Below, one piece after another: positions 62,203-64,000 of a stretch of 64,000 nt of DNA. Position 1 is the stretch's first letter; each line of letters begins with the position of its first letter. Location of the stretch: assembly GCF_000004195.4 (NCBI RefSeq), contig NC_030683.2, positions 7,727,816-7,791,815 of the forward strand. The letters run 5' to 3'. The stretch is from Xenopus tropicalis (taxonomy: Eukaryota > Chordata > Amphibia > Anura > Pipidae). The notes under the pieces were generated by a model. It made no database searches. It was not told the origin of the DNA and saw only the letters and a list, made by a program, of their open reading frames with translations. A program made the position numbers and the translations under genes.

Positions 62203-63240
62203 CTACAAATTACAGAAATGATTAGAGAGGAAAAACAAGTTGAAGTCTTGAATCCTTAAATACTAAAGCCCCACGTCATTCAGGATTACACCTCTGTGTA
62301 AATAATACTACATACACGTGTGTGTAACAGTCGTACCTCAGCTGCCCACTCTATCACAAAGCTGCATTTCCCACTGGTAAATATCAGATATTGGGGGGCC
62401 CGTTCCCTACCATGTACTGATAAATACTCTGTTTTACCCAAAGTACCTCAGTTCCAAACCAAGGGGAGTCATGTGAAGTTGCCCCTTTGCTGCTATAACT
62501 GCCCTTCTGTGCAACCCCATTCTGTAGGGCCTGGCTCTGTGCCTGGGGGGCATTATTGTGCTGAAACAGGAAAGGGCCCCCCTGTCCCACAAAGTAGGGA
62601 GCAAGAGAAAGCCCCCCTACAGCTGACATTGTGCATTCAGGCAGATAGTGCTGGCCCGGCATCTAATAAACTTGTATGGCAGCCTTGCAGTTGGTCAGTC
62701 CCTCCAGGGTAGTATTTCCAATGGGCACCGCTTGGCATTGCCTATGGTTCTAGGCTTGTGTGAGACGGTGAAGGCAATAAACTGCAATTTCCTACATGAA
62801 CAGCAGAAACAGTCCAACCCCAAACATTGACCCACAACTGCATGTAAATAAAGCCTAAAATGCTGTGTGGTTACTATGGTCAGTGAACTCGGCAACCAGA
62901 CTGATTGTGAGGCTTATTTAGGTGAGTAAAAGCTATAAGGGAATACACTGTGCCCCTAGTCTCATTCTGCAGTGCAAAACTGTATTGTGTTTGGCTTTAT
63001 GCATATATCAGAGATTCTCACCCAAGCAATTAGTAAGTAGGGCAGTGTATAATGATCAGCAGCATGTGTAGCGCTCTGTTGTCTCCCACTAGCGCGGGAA
63101 CATTGCTCCCCCACAATAACCCAAGATCTCTCCTAGTTTATTATCAGGAACTCTAAAGCTACCAACGCTATACAGCTGCCCAATGTTAATGGAACACGCA
63201 CGCCAATAAATCAATGTATTAAGCAACCACCTAATGGGCT
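62203..63240. other. phc1 upstream intron or promoter side, nothing certain
   Basis: No exon with recognisable product and no clear CpG-rich promoter. The short frames on both strands (for example at 62320-62712) look incidental. The phc1 transcription start is probably beyond the right edge. Confidence 0.4.
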
Positions 63241-63446
63241 CACCTAAAGGTGGCCATGCACGGTAAGATTGGCCGTTTGGTGAGGTAGCCAATCAAGCAA
63301 ATGGCGTCCATCTTGGGTGGGCGATATCACGCCAATGTGACTGTGCGGCCAGATATCAGTCGGGGAGGCCTGTTGGAGGGCCCCATACGCAGGCAGATAA
63401 GATGCCAAATCAGCAGCTTTAATCTGCCCGTGTATGGCCACCTTTA
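63241..63446. mobile_element. Complete small MITE ('aaaggtggccatgcacgg')
   Basis: Left 'taaaggtggccatgcacggt' and right 'cccgtgtatggccaccttta' are inverted repeats. The interior 'tggtgaggtagccaatcaag' and 'gggtgggcgatatcacgcc' shows membership of the family at 27470 and 51199. About 206 bp, noncoding. Confidence 0.85.
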
Positions 63447-63629
63447 CTGTCCCAAACTGGCCCCTGCCTATTGGCTAAAATAAAAACCAATTTTATTGGT
63501 TAAAATTTTGGGCAAAATAAACAGATTACAAGCAAAGTGAACCATGAGAGAAATGTATGAAGGGTTGAAGGTTGGCAGGGATGGGAGCACTTTACAGACA
63601 GTTTCCAAGTGCCAAATTCCTTTGGAATC

Positions 63630-63825
63630 TGAATGCCGAACACACATGGGATGATTAGTCGTTGCAACTTTATGAAAAGTCGCAGCGACTAATCTGTGCA
63701 GCAAAAATCCGCAAACGATTAGTCACAGCAACGTCCACTATACACTATGGGCGAAAAGTCACCGTGACTGCCTTAACTAAAAGTCGCAGCAACTAATCGC
63801 CTCGTGTGTCTTCGCTCTAAGTCTT
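63630..63825. mobile_element. Foldback MITE ('gattagtcg / gcgactaatc')
   Basis: 'gatgattagtcgttgcaact' and 'gaaaagtcgcagcgactaat' are mirrored by 'aaaagtcgcagcaactaatc' near the right end. Outer ends 'gaacacacatggg' and 'ctcgtgtgtc' are weakly inverted. Noncoding. Confidence 0.6.
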
Positions 63826-64000
63826 AAGGCATGTAGTTCCAAGTGCCCCCCAACTTTCACCTCCCTGGGGAAAACAACTGAATGAAACCAACTCCCATGC
63901 TCCCTACAGCCAAGCCAAACTGATTGCCTGCCATTCAGTCACCCGTGTCCCCCAATAACTCCAGTCAGGGCGTATTCAACCACCTTTCCCTACAGTAATC

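Overview
The window looks like vertebrate genomic DNA, most likely from a clawed frog (Xenopus). The genes are broken into short exons with canonical splice sites. The introns are full of DNA-transposon relics: MITEs with 8-bp, TTA or TA target duplications, and several copies of a dispersed repeat containing 'ctggttgctagggt' and 'aaccaattgcaaattgtctcag' that I associate with Xenopus. No bacterial, phage or CRISPR features are present.

Layout. 1-14139 is one uninterrupted satellite of about 64 bp per unit. It abuts a smaller C-rich array (14140-14520). 14.5-20 kb holds transposon relics: a TATACTCGAGTATAAGC-terminated element, a hAT-type MITE carrying its own minisatellite, and a foldback MITE. 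On the minus strand, 36903->20109 carries twenty exons encoding the N-terminal half (about 766 residues) of an alpha-2-macroglobulin (A2M) family protease inhibitor. It starts with a signal peptide and a TATA box. The thioester and C-terminal half are not in the window; the gene runs leftward into repeats and the satellite. Two further exon-like blocks on the same strand lie upstream, at 41320-41435 and 37344-37483. The first resembles A2M exon 10. 52216->47837 holds the last exons of another A2M paralogue (end of thioester domain, CUB region, receptor-binding domain, stop codon) without its front. 62202->53825 is phc1 (polyhomeotic homologue 1, a Polycomb PRC1 subunit): a 5'UTR exon, the N-terminal and central coding exons and homology domain 1. 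Its FCS zinc finger and SAM exons are absent. A near-intact Tc1-family transposon (59242-60849) sits in the phc1 5'UTR intron.

The neighbourhood (PHC1 beside an A2M family cluster) matches the known vertebrate arrangement, for example human 12p13.31. The two genes that meet at 52.2-53.8 kb are each cut there, and a roughly 80-bp minisatellite fills the junction. Either phc1 lost its 3' end and the A2M paralogue its 5' end by a real deletion, or the assembly collapsed across the tandem array. Similar warnings are a missing A2M exon where two arrays sit (49.05-50.37 kb) and a reading-frame break inside a phc1 exon.

I found no new defence or metabolic system. The points most worth a second look are the tandemly duplicated A2M exon (27333-27407 versus 27992-28049), the recurring pattern of minisatellites growing inside MITEs, a 94-bp minisatellite unit present at two loci 30 kb apart, the internal structure of the 14-kb satellite, and the phc1/A2M junction.
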